A stretch of 64,000 nucleotides of DNA from Elysia chlorotica (lineage: Eukaryota > Mollusca > Gastropoda > Plakobranchidae), in assembly GCA_003991915.1 (NCBI GenBank), contig RQTK01000776.1:26356-90355 (forward strand). The letters are read 5' to 3'. The notes beneath the pieces are model-generated. The model saw only the letters and a program-made list of their open reading frames with translations. It was not told the origin of the DNA and did no database searches. Numbering within the stretch: position 1 is the stretch's first letter; every line of letters begins with the position of its first letter. Shown one piece after another: positions 37,735-64,000 of this stretch. The translations under genes and the position numbers were made by a program.

Positions 37735-37800
37735 ATCGAACCCTGAACAATTATGCTGGCGGATTTAGTCTCTTCCACACTGCACTATCTGGCGCCGTCT
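37735..37800 (-). mobile_element. tRNA-like SINE head
   Basis: Reverse B-box-like AGGAATCGAACCCTG and a downstream A-box-like region near 37785. The tail of the family is not present, and a true tRNA cloverleaf was not found. Confidence 0.35.
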
Positions 37801-38077
37801 GTTGTAACAGCTTGCCAACTCAGTGATAGAGTACATGAGAGAGGGATTCTTCGGGAGAGATCAGTGACACTGACAGTGTTCTGCTTGGTGAATTGACTGA
37901 AAGAGAGATTGGGATAATGTAGATGGAATGAAGTTCTAATTTACTCAAAGCTGCTGTCAACTTCAGATTGGCACAGAGGTTGGAAGAGGAATGAGGATAG
38001 TTTGCTGAACTATTGAGTTATTATTATACTATTTGGATGTAGAGGTGGATAGATAGTGGGGACATAAAATTATATTG

Positions 38078-38314
<237 letters not shown>

Positions 38315-38332
38315 GACAGAGATGTGACTTAC

Positions 38333-38418
38333 AAAGTCCAACAGGCCTTTGACCGCTTCATCTGACCACGAGTCAGAAAGTTGGACAGAGATAATGTCAG
38401 GAGGAAAGGCAAACCTTT
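38333..38418 (-). CDS. Possible orphan exon (unassigned)
   Basis: On the minus strand an 86-bp open stretch lies between TATACAG and a strong donor GTAAGT. It encodes RFAFPPDIISVQLS then DSWSDEAVKGLLDF, which reads like globular protein rather than low complexity. I do not recognise the family. No partner exon was found: upstream is a LINE fragment and downstream are microsatellites. It could be an isolated exon of a gene with very long introns, or a pseudogene. Confidence 0.3.
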
Positions 38419-38529
38419 CTGTATACATGGGCCTTCGTTTATGTACACAGATTTAATAGGGCTGGCACGATAGCGTTACGGGAATCGATATAGAATCTAA
38501 TGAATTTGACATCATCGTCATCAAAATCA

Positions 38530-38725
38530 TTATGCTGGATTGTCAGAAGTCTTTAATGAGCCTACCGTACTATTTGCCTGAAGAGCTCTCTGTCTTGAGC
38601 GATCGTCCCTTGCTTCGCTGGGCCTCCTTTGTAGCCAATCGCTGATGTCGTCCATCAACCTTCTTGTAGGTCTACCTTGTCTGCGCTTTGCTCCTAGCTT
38701 AACTTCTAAGATATAATTATCTTTC
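38530..38725 (-). pseudogene. LINE ORF2 C-terminal fragment
   Basis: The minus-strand frame has GAKRRQGRPTRRLMDDISDW followed by LQRR and EARDDRSRQRAL. This resembles the GRPR-W-DDI--W---A--DR--W region near the C-terminus of RTE/CR1-type non-LTR reverse transcriptases. The rest of the element is missing. Confidence 0.5.
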
Positions 38726-38794
38726 CAAACTGTTATGTGAAAATGTTTGGAGGATTTTCCAAAGACTAGGTTGTGAATGGTCAATGTTTCTCAA

Positions 38795-38995
38795 GTCTTT
38801 TATCAGACACTTTTATCGCAGACTAACGACTGATTTTTTTTACCTGTTGCTACAGTGTGAAAAAAACCAGAACTTCTGCCTCAGCTAGTCACGATATAAT
38901 TATAGACACCTACTCAACCCGTAGAACATTTGCATGATCGTGGACCTCCCTTATAGAGGCGCAGTGGTCTGCCAATTAAGCCAGCTTACCCCTCC
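38795..38995 (-). mobile_element. Diverged SINE
   Basis: Reverse order of the family modules: tail with TTATCGCAGACTAACG, middle with TTCTGCCTCAGCTAGTCAC, core remnant ACACCTACTCAACC, and a head ending in AATTAAGCCAGCTTACCC. Confidence 0.5.
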
Positions 38996-39764
38996 CCTCC
39001 CCTTTAAAAGAAAAGATACCATTCAAAGCTGTTCTCCGTACGTGTAATATAAAGTTGCTCAGGTGTCTAAGTTAAAATCTGCACTAATATGCATGCATAT
39101 CTAAGACTAAGGTTGCTCTAAATCAGGCCAAACGTTAATTTTGAACCAATCTTTGCCCGCAGTGCATGAAATAGGGAATAAAATCTACAGAAAGGGGGAA
39201 AATCTAGCCACAGACCAATACGTTTTATACGTGATTTATCAATGCTGATCGATGCGAGGTGTTGATGTTGACTGAGCAGGCGCCTCTAAGCAAATTGACT
39301 ACGCACACACCAACTTAATGGACGCTTTGCTGGATCGATTACATGTAACTGTTTCTCAGGGTGAAAAATAATACATCTATATAATGGGAAGGAAATTAGT
39401 GTAGAGGGGAGAAAGTGATCGATAATATTATTTGCGTACATGCGCCTTCTGTAACTTAAAAACTAAGGAGGTGATATATATGCGTAAATATGAGTGTTAT
39501 GAATTTAGGTTGATCAATAAATGTTAAGGAGGCATAATATAACTTTGATAATATAAGTATAAAAGGATATAAAAAATTGTTTTTTATGCATTTAAAAACG
39601 GCGGCACTTATTCTACTGATATTTTTATGCTGTTGAAGAGTACTGAGTGTTAGGTTTTTAAGTATATTATCAAAATATTATTCTTAAGACTTTTGAAAAT
39701 TAAACGAAATACCGTATGTTTACAATGGTCCCTCTCACTTTTTGCGCCACTTTTGGGCGGGGGG

Positions 39765-40010
39765 TGGGGGCTGTGGCCCTGGAGTAGATCAACGGTTTCC
39801 GACACAAAAGGTCCATGGTTCGAGCTCTGGCGATTTCGCTCCCTACTGGTTGGGTCGGTGTCAGTTTAGTGTGAGTGGCCGAGACAGGAATTATGGTATG
39901 CCTGTCTCGTGTGTGGCAGCTCATGAAAATTGTCAGACGTCAGTCTTGTAGCCCGTCCACAATATAGCCTATACAGTGCTGATGTTGGACGTTAAACCTA
40001 CTCAACACGT
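39765..40010 (+). mobile_element. tRNA-derived SINE, best-preserved copy
   Basis: The head shows GGAGTAGATCAACGG and a B-box-like GGTTCGAGCTC. Then come CTCCCTACTGGTTGGGTCGG, the GAGACAGGAATTATGG block, GTGTGGCAGCTCATGA, GCCCGTCCACAATATAGCC and ATGTTGGACGTTAAACC. It is a useful reference for the other copies. Confidence 0.8.
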
Positions 40011-40650
40011 TGCGCCATCTTGATTTCGTTTTTCGATCGAAGTCACGAACCTCTAACTTTTGTTATTTTACCGATCAGCTGGTTGTTGGAGACGGCACAA
40101 GCCTGTGTTGTTTCAGTAGTGATCATAATTACATCTGTTGATATTTTGTAGTCGAATGTTTTAAAAATCTTTATGAACTTAGATCTATATTATTATACCA
40201 AGTCATTCAGGAATCTAGATTAGATCCAGGCAGCTTGCATTAGTTACCTTTATCTTGGCTATAACCATAATTGAAGATCTAGGCCTAAATCTAGAGTGTC
40301 TATCAAACAATGCCTGCTCAGACTCTAGATCTAGAAATCTAAGGGTCGTGGAAATTTAAATCTAAATCAGAGATATAAATCAATATCAGTATTCTGTACA
40401 TTCTCTCATTACTCTTAGGTAAACTAGGGTTACGCTTATCTTTATTATACATATCAACTGCAGACACTTGACACACAGAATGAAAACATAGGGACTACTA
40501 TATATTTTATTTTAATTATTTTTTTATCTTCTTCGTGATTCTTCATCTTCTATCAATGATACTGTCATAGTGTGGGAAAATTAAACCTAGGTTAGTCAAA
40601 ATCTGTTAAAGGCGACTGGGCAATTTCAGACAGAATATTATTCCTAAAGT

Positions 40651-41163
40651 TGTAATCAACGTGGCTTCGACATACGCCCCAATTTTCGGAAAGCAGAGTA
40701 GGAAATTGATAATTTTTATGAAGACCTAGAGCAGGCCAAAGCTGTTTACAAATCTCAAGACGTAAAGATCATTATGGGAGCTTTAAGCAAACATCTGGAG
40801 AGGCGTATCATAGCAACTGAGATGTGGTTCATCCGAAGAATGCTCAACGTCTCATGGACGGCGAGAAAAACAAACGAAAGTGTCTTAAGGGAACCAGGCA
40901 CCGAATTAAATCTCCTTAATAAAATCAGATCAAAACAAACACAATTCTTTGACCATGCCATGCGTAGACATAGTTTAGAACATGTTATAACACCTGGGAA
41001 AATGAGCGGAAAGACAGCGGGAGGAAGACAGAGAGAATAGATCTGGGACGGGCTAGGAAGATGGATCAATGGAAGCAAAGCGATCGACCTGATTGTGAAA
41101 TGCGAGGATAGAGAGATGTGGAAGGACATGGTCGCCAACGCCAATCGGCACGGCACTACATGA
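40651..41163 (+). pseudogene. Internally deleted LINE (endonuclease joined to reverse transcriptase end)
   Basis: The first part encodes STYAPIFG, then after a frameshift EIDNFYEDLEQAKAVYKSQD and IIMG, which is the middle of an APE-type endonuclease. Directly after IIMG it switches to LERRIIATEMWFIRRML and later QTQFFDHAMRRHSLEH, the C-terminal region of RTE/CR1-like ORF2. It ends near ANANRHGTT and a stop. The catalytic endonuclease end and the whole palm domain are missing, and a stop at 41038 interrupts the frame. Confidence 0.65.
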
Positions 41164-41169
41164 TGATAA

Positions 41170-42860
41170 ATTTACCTAGGATGATGCAAAATATGAACCA
41201 GTAAAAACCATTACATCATCCATAATTACAATCACATCATTGGGTTACAATCTATTGACTATTTTTCATGTACCGAGATATAGGCACCAACTGAAATTCG
41301 AAAATAAAGAAGTTACTGCTGCTTGTCAGTGAAGATGAATAGCAACTGAACTATCTGACGTCGCGGCAATTTGAGAAAATCTAGATGCATCGTGCATGTT
41401 CCTACCAGTTGTCATTAAGTTGGGGTTTGTTGGTTTCAGCAATTGAACTATGTCACAGGCGGTTTCAAGACTGAAGTTTAACAATGTAAAATAATGAATT
41501 AAAAGCATGTTTAATTATTATCGAAAAGAAACGCGAAAAGCTTTCAAATTGTTCCCCTAGCCACGATCCTAGAGCAAGCCAGTTGGGAGAGGAATTGTGT
41601 TGAACAGCAAATCAATGACAAAGAGATCTAGTATTACTATTGAGGGGAATTGTTGAAGTTGTTGGAATTTTTTTCTCCTATATATTAGTTACAGTACAAA
41701 AATGTAATCTGCTCTATAAAAGTATCTGATCCTAATACTACTTATACTACTAATATTAATAATTTAGGTGTTTGTTTGTGAGAAATAAAACCTTACTAAA
41801 AAAATGAATCTGGTTTACAACTTAGTTTTAGCTCTCGTACGGCTTGTGCTAGTGTTAAGAAATACAAAATATATTTATGTAGAGCTTTTTTTTAAATTAG
41901 AAAACAATGCTGATTTATTAACGTTTCTACCATACAAGTATGTGAGTCGCCAGGAAAAGTTTTCATCCTGTAAGTTTGTGTCAACTCGTTACCTTAGCAT
42001 AGATATATCTTTGGTTTTAAGATTGTCCTGATACGATTAAATAATAATGTGTGTTTCACCTTTAAAGTCTCTGACCTCAATAACTGTAGAAGCATTGTCA
42101 AGCTTATCAAAGAATTGACATAAATAAAATCATGCTGATTATACTGTATAGTCAAAATCTTTTTAAGTACTAAATGTCATATTTATTTTTAAATATTTTA
42201 AATACAACAGAGTAGCACGGGAAGGACAGAATTTAGAGAAGCTCAAATCACAGGTAGTGAATGATGCAGAAGTGTCTTTGGCGAAAAATTAGGACGTGCC
42301 TTGGCGACAAGTAAAAAAATGGAAAATTGCGTTAGAAATTATAAAGTAATCATAAATCTATCAAGTTTGGTCTCAACATAGGATAGTGTCGTCAACTTCA
42401 ACTTAAGGACTCAGGAACTTGTATTCTAATCAATTTTACGTCCCCAAGGTTTCTCGACGAATCCCATTATAATTATGCTGTGACATGCTGAGATTCCAAC
42501 ATCAAACCTCTTTTTACGTCAGCCCATAGTGCCACCAAATGATGAATAAAGATTTCTCTACTCTGTATTTCGTACCTATATCTTCATGGAAAGCAAATCT
42601 GATCGTAGTATTCTCATTACCATTGTTATTGTTAACTATTTCAATTCCCTCTGTCTAGCTAATGGGATATAGATCTTGGCCTTCCGGTGGCCCGTAAAAT
42701 AAATTGACAAACATAGCTGCCCTGTCTCCCTGTGTATATCATCACAACTGCCAATGGTGCGCCTTGAAAGCGTATTAAGTAGGCAGTTTGGAATAGTTTG
42801 TAACACCAAAGTTGTACACTTATAGACTGGCTAGGTTGCTTTCTTTAATATCCTAATGGC
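41170..42860. other. Gene-free sequence
   Basis: AT-rich unique DNA. No repeat or coding signature stands out. Confidence 0.5.
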
Positions 42861-42869
42861 GCTAATAGT

Positions 42870-43812
42870 GACGAGTGTCCTGGCTCACTGTCCAGTGGTA
42901 TGTGGAGAAGGAACGTGCCGGCAGGGATGGTGGAGGCAGACTGTAATTAGGACATGTGGATACGTGCTGGTGTTGGAAGGGGATGGGTGGGGGTTTTTAT
43001 GGGGCCTCAAGCATAGTTGTACGAAAGGCCCCGAGGCTGAGACGCAGTCCTTGGTGGTGTATAGTGTTTTTATATAAGATGGTATGGCAGAGCCATACAC
43101 TATGCTGTCGTAGTCGAGTTAAGGTCGTATCAGAGAGCGGTAGAGGTAGAGGAGTGACTCTCTATCTGCTCCCTACTCTCTCTCGGATAAGGTTTTAATA
43201 AGATTTAGTGTTTTTTGACATTTTTTCCCAGACATTTCAGGTGGGGGATAAAGGAGAGTTTATTTTTTGTCAAATATAACGCCTAAAAATGTTGCTTCGT
43301 CTACAGAAATTCTTCAATATCAGCCGATGTAGAGATCATGATCCCTGTGAAATCCCCTTTTATTACATAAATGAACAGCTATCGTTTTCTGAGGGGAGAA
43401 TTTGAAGCCGTTTGTGTCTGCCCATCTCTGAAGAGTGTAGAGCTGCAGTTGGAGTTGCCGCTATATTGTTAGAATCGAAGAGGCTCTGTAGCAGACGACA
43501 AAGCCGTCGACATGCAACGAGCAGTTTACATTCTTTCTCAAAGTCTTAGTTATTGAATTAATTTCTGTGCCAAGAAGAATTGGCCAGAGAAAGCTGCTCT
43601 GGAGAACTCCTTGCTTCTGCTCGAAAGAGGCAGACAAAGAGGATCTAACCTTTACCTGGAACTGTCGGTTAACTATGAAATTTTAATGGATATGGGTAGG
43701 TTGCCTTCAAATGCTATATTTTTAAGGTGTGTAAGTATGCCATACTTACAGGTTGTGTCATAAGCTTTTTGTAGGTCAACAGTGTGGAAAACTTCGAAAA
43801 TCATGCATGTCT
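42870..43812 (-). pseudogene. Degenerate jockey-like LINE reverse transcriptase
   Basis: Read on the minus strand, pieces in several frames follow the order of a jockey-clade reverse transcriptase: KAYDTT-KYGIL near 43770-43730, NLPI-IKI near 43690, SSPEQLSLANSS near 43600, TARCMSTALSSA near 43500 in the place of the YVDD box, FICNKRGFH near 43370, then KLSFIPHLKCLGK near 43230 and ending in YGSAIPSYIKTLYT near 43090-43050. Many frameshifts and stops show it is dead. Confidence 0.65.
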
Positions 43813-43824
43813 CTAAAAAGTCAC

Positions 43825-44800
43825 GTGAACGATCTTAAACCTGTTGCTCTATTGTTTTAAAATGTTTTGAAAAACTGGTATTGAGATAATTATGTCTTAA
43901 CAGCTACAAATGAACAGCTTGATATTTTTCAGTTTGCCCATAAAGAAAAAAGAAATGTTGAAGATGCTGTGTTAACGTTTTTAAAATTAATACTGCCCTA
44001 AAACACATTGAGACACCCAGAGTTTTTGATAGAAGTGTATTTGTTGATTTTCGTCTGCTTTTATTACTATCCACCCCAATCTTTTGATCAACAAATTGTA
44101 TGACTTGCATGTTGATGTCAGTGTTAACGCCGCAATTTTTTTATTTTTTTACGAGACCACAATATGTTAATATAAATGGTGTTATATCCAAAACTATCAT
44201 CACAAACACAGGTGCACCGCAAGGCTGTGTGCTTTCACCAATAAATTGTATACACTGCCTACACCAATGACTTCAAGACAAAACACACAATAGGTTAAAT
44301 TTGCGGACGATTAAGCAATTTGTGTCATGATGCGAGATGAACTTCCTAAATTTGAACATTAATTAAATAGAAGAGATGATTTTTTATTTTGGACGAAACG
44401 AGGCACCTGCCTTATTAACACCTTTAAAAATAAAAGACGCACAAGTTGAAGTAGTTTCCACCTACACATATCTCAACCTCACCATTGATTGTAAACTTTC
44501 TTTTAATACACATGTTAAAATCCTGATTAAAATGAATGCACTTTTTAAGGAAATTAAAGTATTTCAATGTCGACTACAATAGAATGAAAATGTTTTATGT
44601 CTCCTGTATTCAAAGTTTAACATCTTTTGGAATTACATGTTTTGGAGGTAACCTATCAAAAACCTACTCTCAAAGAGTAGACAAAATAAGAAAGAAAGCT
44701 TACCAAAGTATTGGCTATGAACTAACCCATTTCAAAAACGTGTATGTTTCACAAGTAATGAATAAGATCAGCCATAAACCACCCTCTTCAAAGTGAATTT
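43825..44800 (+). pseudogene. Degenerate LINE reverse transcriptase of a second family
   Basis: Pieces in order are DLKPVAL, FAHKEKRNVEDAVLTFLKL, a decayed palm region near 44030-44130, TNTGAPQGCVLSP with frameshift (44200-44240), a decayed YADD region near 44300, STYTYLNLTIDCKLSFNTHV and RMKMFYVSCIQSLTSFGI, ending near RKKAYQSIG. The A-QG-VLSP and T-Y-LG-TID motifs identify a non-LTR reverse transcriptase. It lies head-to-head with the minus-strand LINE at 42870-43812. Confidence 0.7.
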
Positions 44801-44889
44801 GAAATATCACAAAGAAGTAACAGATTAATATAGAAAAAAGGCCAGAGCTTGTTTGTTTGTACCAGCATTCATCAGATTGCTGCCAAAGC

Positions 44890-45095
44890 GCTATACTTAG
44901 AAGGGATGAACTGGCTCAAGTTGTGGGTCGTTGGTCTCCGGGAAGAGAGGACCGTGTCCCATGGTTGTCAGATTTGTTTGTCCAATTTCGTCCCCAGTAT
45001 CCCCGCCCTGTTTTGTGTGTGACGGCGCATAAAATTTTCAGACATCAGTCTTAGGGCCCGCCCACAATATAGCCTATGTAAAGCTGACGCCAATC
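44890..45095 (+). mobile_element. SINE copy
   Basis: Diverged head, then tail blocks GTGTGTGACGGCGCATAAAA, CAGACATCAGTCTTAGGG, CCCGCCCACAATATAGCCTA and AGCTGACGCCAATCC. Remnants of a second core (CTACCAGTTGGATCTGTGTC) follow at about 45115. Confidence 0.65.
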
Positions 45096-45299
45096 CACAA
45101 GGAGGCAGCTTTCATCCCTACCAGTTGGATCTGTGTCAGTCAATAGTGCTCTGGGTGACGAGCTGAAATGTTGAGGTTCAAAGCTCAGCTACTGCACCTT
45201 CTCCATATTATCGATCTTCCAAAAACTAGTGTATGCAAAAAAGCAAAAAAGCAACAAAAAATAAAAAAAAAATAATCTCAAAACAAATGTACTAAATGT

Positions 45300-47972
45300 A
45301 GAAAAACAAAATAATTTTGTTTGTATAAATTATTTTATTACATACATTATGTTCATAATCAATTTAAAAGCATATAGTTGTAATATTTAAAAAATATAAT
45401 TTTCATTTTATTGTTATGAGTAATAAAAAAGGCTGGATCTAGATGGAGGTATTGACAAGAATTTAGATAATCAAGGACCTTACAGATGTATAGACACAGA
45501 AATTATAGCTTAGATGATAGTCTTTCATAGACCCTGTGTTTGACAATATCAGACTTTCTTCAGTGATAGCTCTAGGTCCGCAAAGACAGTACTGGTCACA
45601 TGATTTAATTTTAAGAAAGAAAAAAAAAAGAAGCAGATCCAGCCAAAAGGACTTCACTTGAATACATCATGCATTGCCTGATATAGATACAGCAGGTACA
45701 TCCTGTTATTCAATTATATAAAAAATAAGCTAAAAAAAAACAACAAAACACCCTACAATTGACGAACTTGTGTTCTTAATAAATCAATAGTACCGGTCCC
45801 GTCTTGTACCTGAATCATTTATAGTTCGGTTACTTCCCTTTTACAAGAAATTAAATCCAATTTTTTACTTTGCAAGCTAATATCTTTAAACTAAGAACTT
45901 GCAAAGAAACAATCTACATTTGTGATCATGGTAACAAATTCCATCATAAAATCACCAAGCTTAAATGTCTAAAAGCTCTGGGACCAATAGCATTCACATT
46001 TCCCACTTGTACAAAATAAGATCTGATAAAAAAATAAAGTCTCACAAAATAAGATAACTGGGACTGACTCACCACGACCTCATTGTACACCACATAAAGA
46101 TGAAGTATGTTAAAGGTTTGGGGTTTCTTGTAAGTTTTAATATTCACAGGTAAATTATAAGTTTAAATTATGCAAAGTAAAAAAAAAATTATCCTCTGTC
46201 GAAGAAATGTCGCAGGATTTAGATGGTTTGCAGTTTTGTTTCAAAGTTTGATTTCGTTATAGTTTCATTCACTGAAAAAATTGAATCTGGTGGGAAGACA
46301 ACAGGACTTTGAGGGAAGAATTCTAGTCAAGGAAAGTCCTTGAGTCACTGAATTTTTCCTGGAAAGTTGGGGCTGTGTAGCAAGTTGTAAAAATATTAGC
46401 TACCAATCTTATAGGAGGATGAGTTGTATACAAATTTATCTCCACTAAAAGTGGGGCTTGGTGGATTGGATATTATAAAATCTAATTCCGTACAAATGTT
46501 GGATAAATGTAGAGAGAGAAGGTGTAACACACACACACACACACACAGACGCACAGGATTGCTTGGTTAACATGGAGAGCCAGATAAGCAGCAGAGCACG
46601 TACAGCCACCTTCTAAGCTTTATACTCTAGGAAAATAAGATACTTTATTATAGTACATAGTTACGTATGCTGCCTCGTGGGTTTTGTATATATACGTACA
46701 GTAAGTTTACAGGCAGAGGGGGAAGAGGAAAGAAAAGAAGCAGTTCTTAATTGTAAAGCAGCAGAAATAAATGTTAGGCTGACATGTAAAATAAGATGAC
46801 CACAAAATCAGACAAAACTAATGCACATTACAGGCACAGGAAAAAACATCGTATTCATAAAGGATAAGCTGATAGAGAGAACCTGTCTTTCATCAAATCA
46901 AAACAAAAAGCTCATTTCCTTCACACAGCAACTTGTATCAGGAATCCGAGCGATTTGTGAGAGACATAACTAACAAAACTTGTCACGGACCATTCACCTC
47001 TCCCAAGTTTACACAAATATTCAGTAAACAAAGACAATAATGAGTAAAAATGAAATTAAAAAATTTATGAATTAAATCCAAAAACCAATGTATGAAACTA
47101 AGAGCTGGGAAAGCACACAACCAAGTAACAGATACTGAAATGGAAGCCCAAACACGTGAGGTTTTGGTTAACGTCAGCGATTTGACAAGTTTGTACACAC
47201 AAAGCACCGCAGGCTGAGGTGTCAAACTTATCTGACTTTCTATCCTAAAAAATCTGATAACTAGGATAACAAAAAAGACAGCTACAAGCATTTAAAACTT
47301 TAGCCTTAAAAATTAAAAATCTCTTAAAATGAGTTGATTTTCATCTTTGTATCACACTTTAGCTTGACTTTTCCCCCCAGAATCATCTGATCCAACAGCT
47401 TCAACAATCAAATGACAGCAGGGTAAAATTTATGACACATTTGATAATATTGTCATAGACAAAATGCTAATGGCATTAATCTATCCAGGTTCTGTATCGT
47501 ATCTTTTCAACATTTCCACAACAATTTCCATAATACAATATCATAGAAAAAATAAAACTTTACATTTGACGAAAGGTAAAGTTCTATGAACAAGGAGTAA
47601 AATGACACATCCTAATAAAACTCATGTGAAATCAATCTTGTAGCATACGATTCAATCTGTCAGATCCATTGTCCTAACACACCACAACCTGACTGAAACT
47701 GCTCCCAGTCTAGCACCGAAAGTTGAAGTTTTATCTTCACATGTATTGAGGACGATGAGAAACATGCAAGAGGAATAAACATACATTCTGTTTAATAGCT
47801 ATTTTTTAGCGATGAACCACAAAATTCTTGCAATCACAATCAAAGATGATGAGCGGTTTCCGTAAAAAAAAAAAAATTCTCATTAACATGCTTGGCATGA
47901 GTCAACAGATGAAGTGACACAAACTCACAACCTGTTTGACAATAACATGAATGTTCCAGTACATACATGGAA

Positions 47973-48006
<34 letters not shown>

Positions 48007-48078
48007 GTACCTCTTTCTGTCTCTCATCTCTCCCTGTGTGTAAGTCTAGAGTATCTATGCCCCCTGATGTGACTATGG
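45300..48078 (-). other. Dys: Probable 3' UTR and downstream flank of dystrophin
   Basis: This stretch follows the dystrophin stop, is repeat-poor apart from a short (CT)n and a (CA)n tract, and has no gene of its own. Possible minus-strand AATAAA signals lie at about 46643-46648 and 45334-45339. Where the transcript ends cannot be decided from sequence alone. Confidence 0.35.
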
Positions 48079-63500
<15,422 letters not shown>

Positions 63501-63709
63501 CTGAGAACAAAGAGTACAGTGTGAACAGGTGACAAGGCTCGAATAGTCTACATACTATCTTAGGCGTGGCAACAATGCAGTTTACGGTTTCAAATAGTTG
63601 GATGAAGCAGGAAGAAAAACAAAATAGAGGATGCATTACTAGAGCACTCTCACAAATAGCATGGGGAGTGAGAAAAGGATACGTCTCAGATCCACAGTGC
63701 CTGGTAATA

Positions 63710-63972
<263 letters not shown>

Positions 63973-64000
63973 AGCTATTTCTCCTCAAGCCTACCATTTT

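Overview
The window looks like nuclear DNA from a gastropod mollusc. It is AT-rich, intron-rich and crowded with microsatellites, with many tRNA-derived SINEs of one family and decayed non-LTR retroelements. The species cannot be fixed from the sequence alone. There are no bacterial-style genes, operons, CRISPR arrays or phage features. Most long reading frames are low-complexity translations of (CT)n, (GATA)n, (GACA)n, (ACT)n or (ATT)n tracts.

Two protein-coding genes are clear. The first, on the plus strand at about 30.9-33.6 kb, has three exons and encodes a secreted ependymin-related-like protein of 185 residues. It has a TATA box, a signal peptide, phase-0 introns and a poly(A) signal. 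The second, on the minus strand from 63.5 kb down to 48.08 kb, is the 3' part of a dystrophin gene. Twenty-one consecutive exons with matching phases encode the WW domain, EF-hand region, ZZ zinc finger, coiled coils and the true C-terminus, 738 codons plus stop. The actin-binding and spectrin-repeat part must lie beyond the right edge. A 169-base assembly gap sits in one of its introns.

The left 30 kb is a gene desert. It holds two large nearly perfect inverted repeats (1.4-2.5 kb and 4.0-5.3 kb), a degenerate ~34-bp minisatellite (12.1-13.3 kb), SINEs, retroelement tails and several repeat-free, more GC-balanced stretches that could be regulatory. It also holds a mosaic block (24.87-26.57 kb) stitched from near-identical copies of three other places in the window, in reversed order. 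A 546-bp direct duplication brackets exon 1 of the ependymin-like gene. Between the two genes (36-45 kb) lie GATA/GACA arrays, SINEs and fragments of at least two LINE families.

The most striking small feature is in a dystrophin intron. An 820-bp remnant of a Penelope-like GIY-YIG retroelement has inverted terminal repeats. Its right repeat contains a 47-nt sequence with an intact hammerhead ribozyme core, and its left repeat contains the mirror copy with two core guanines lost.
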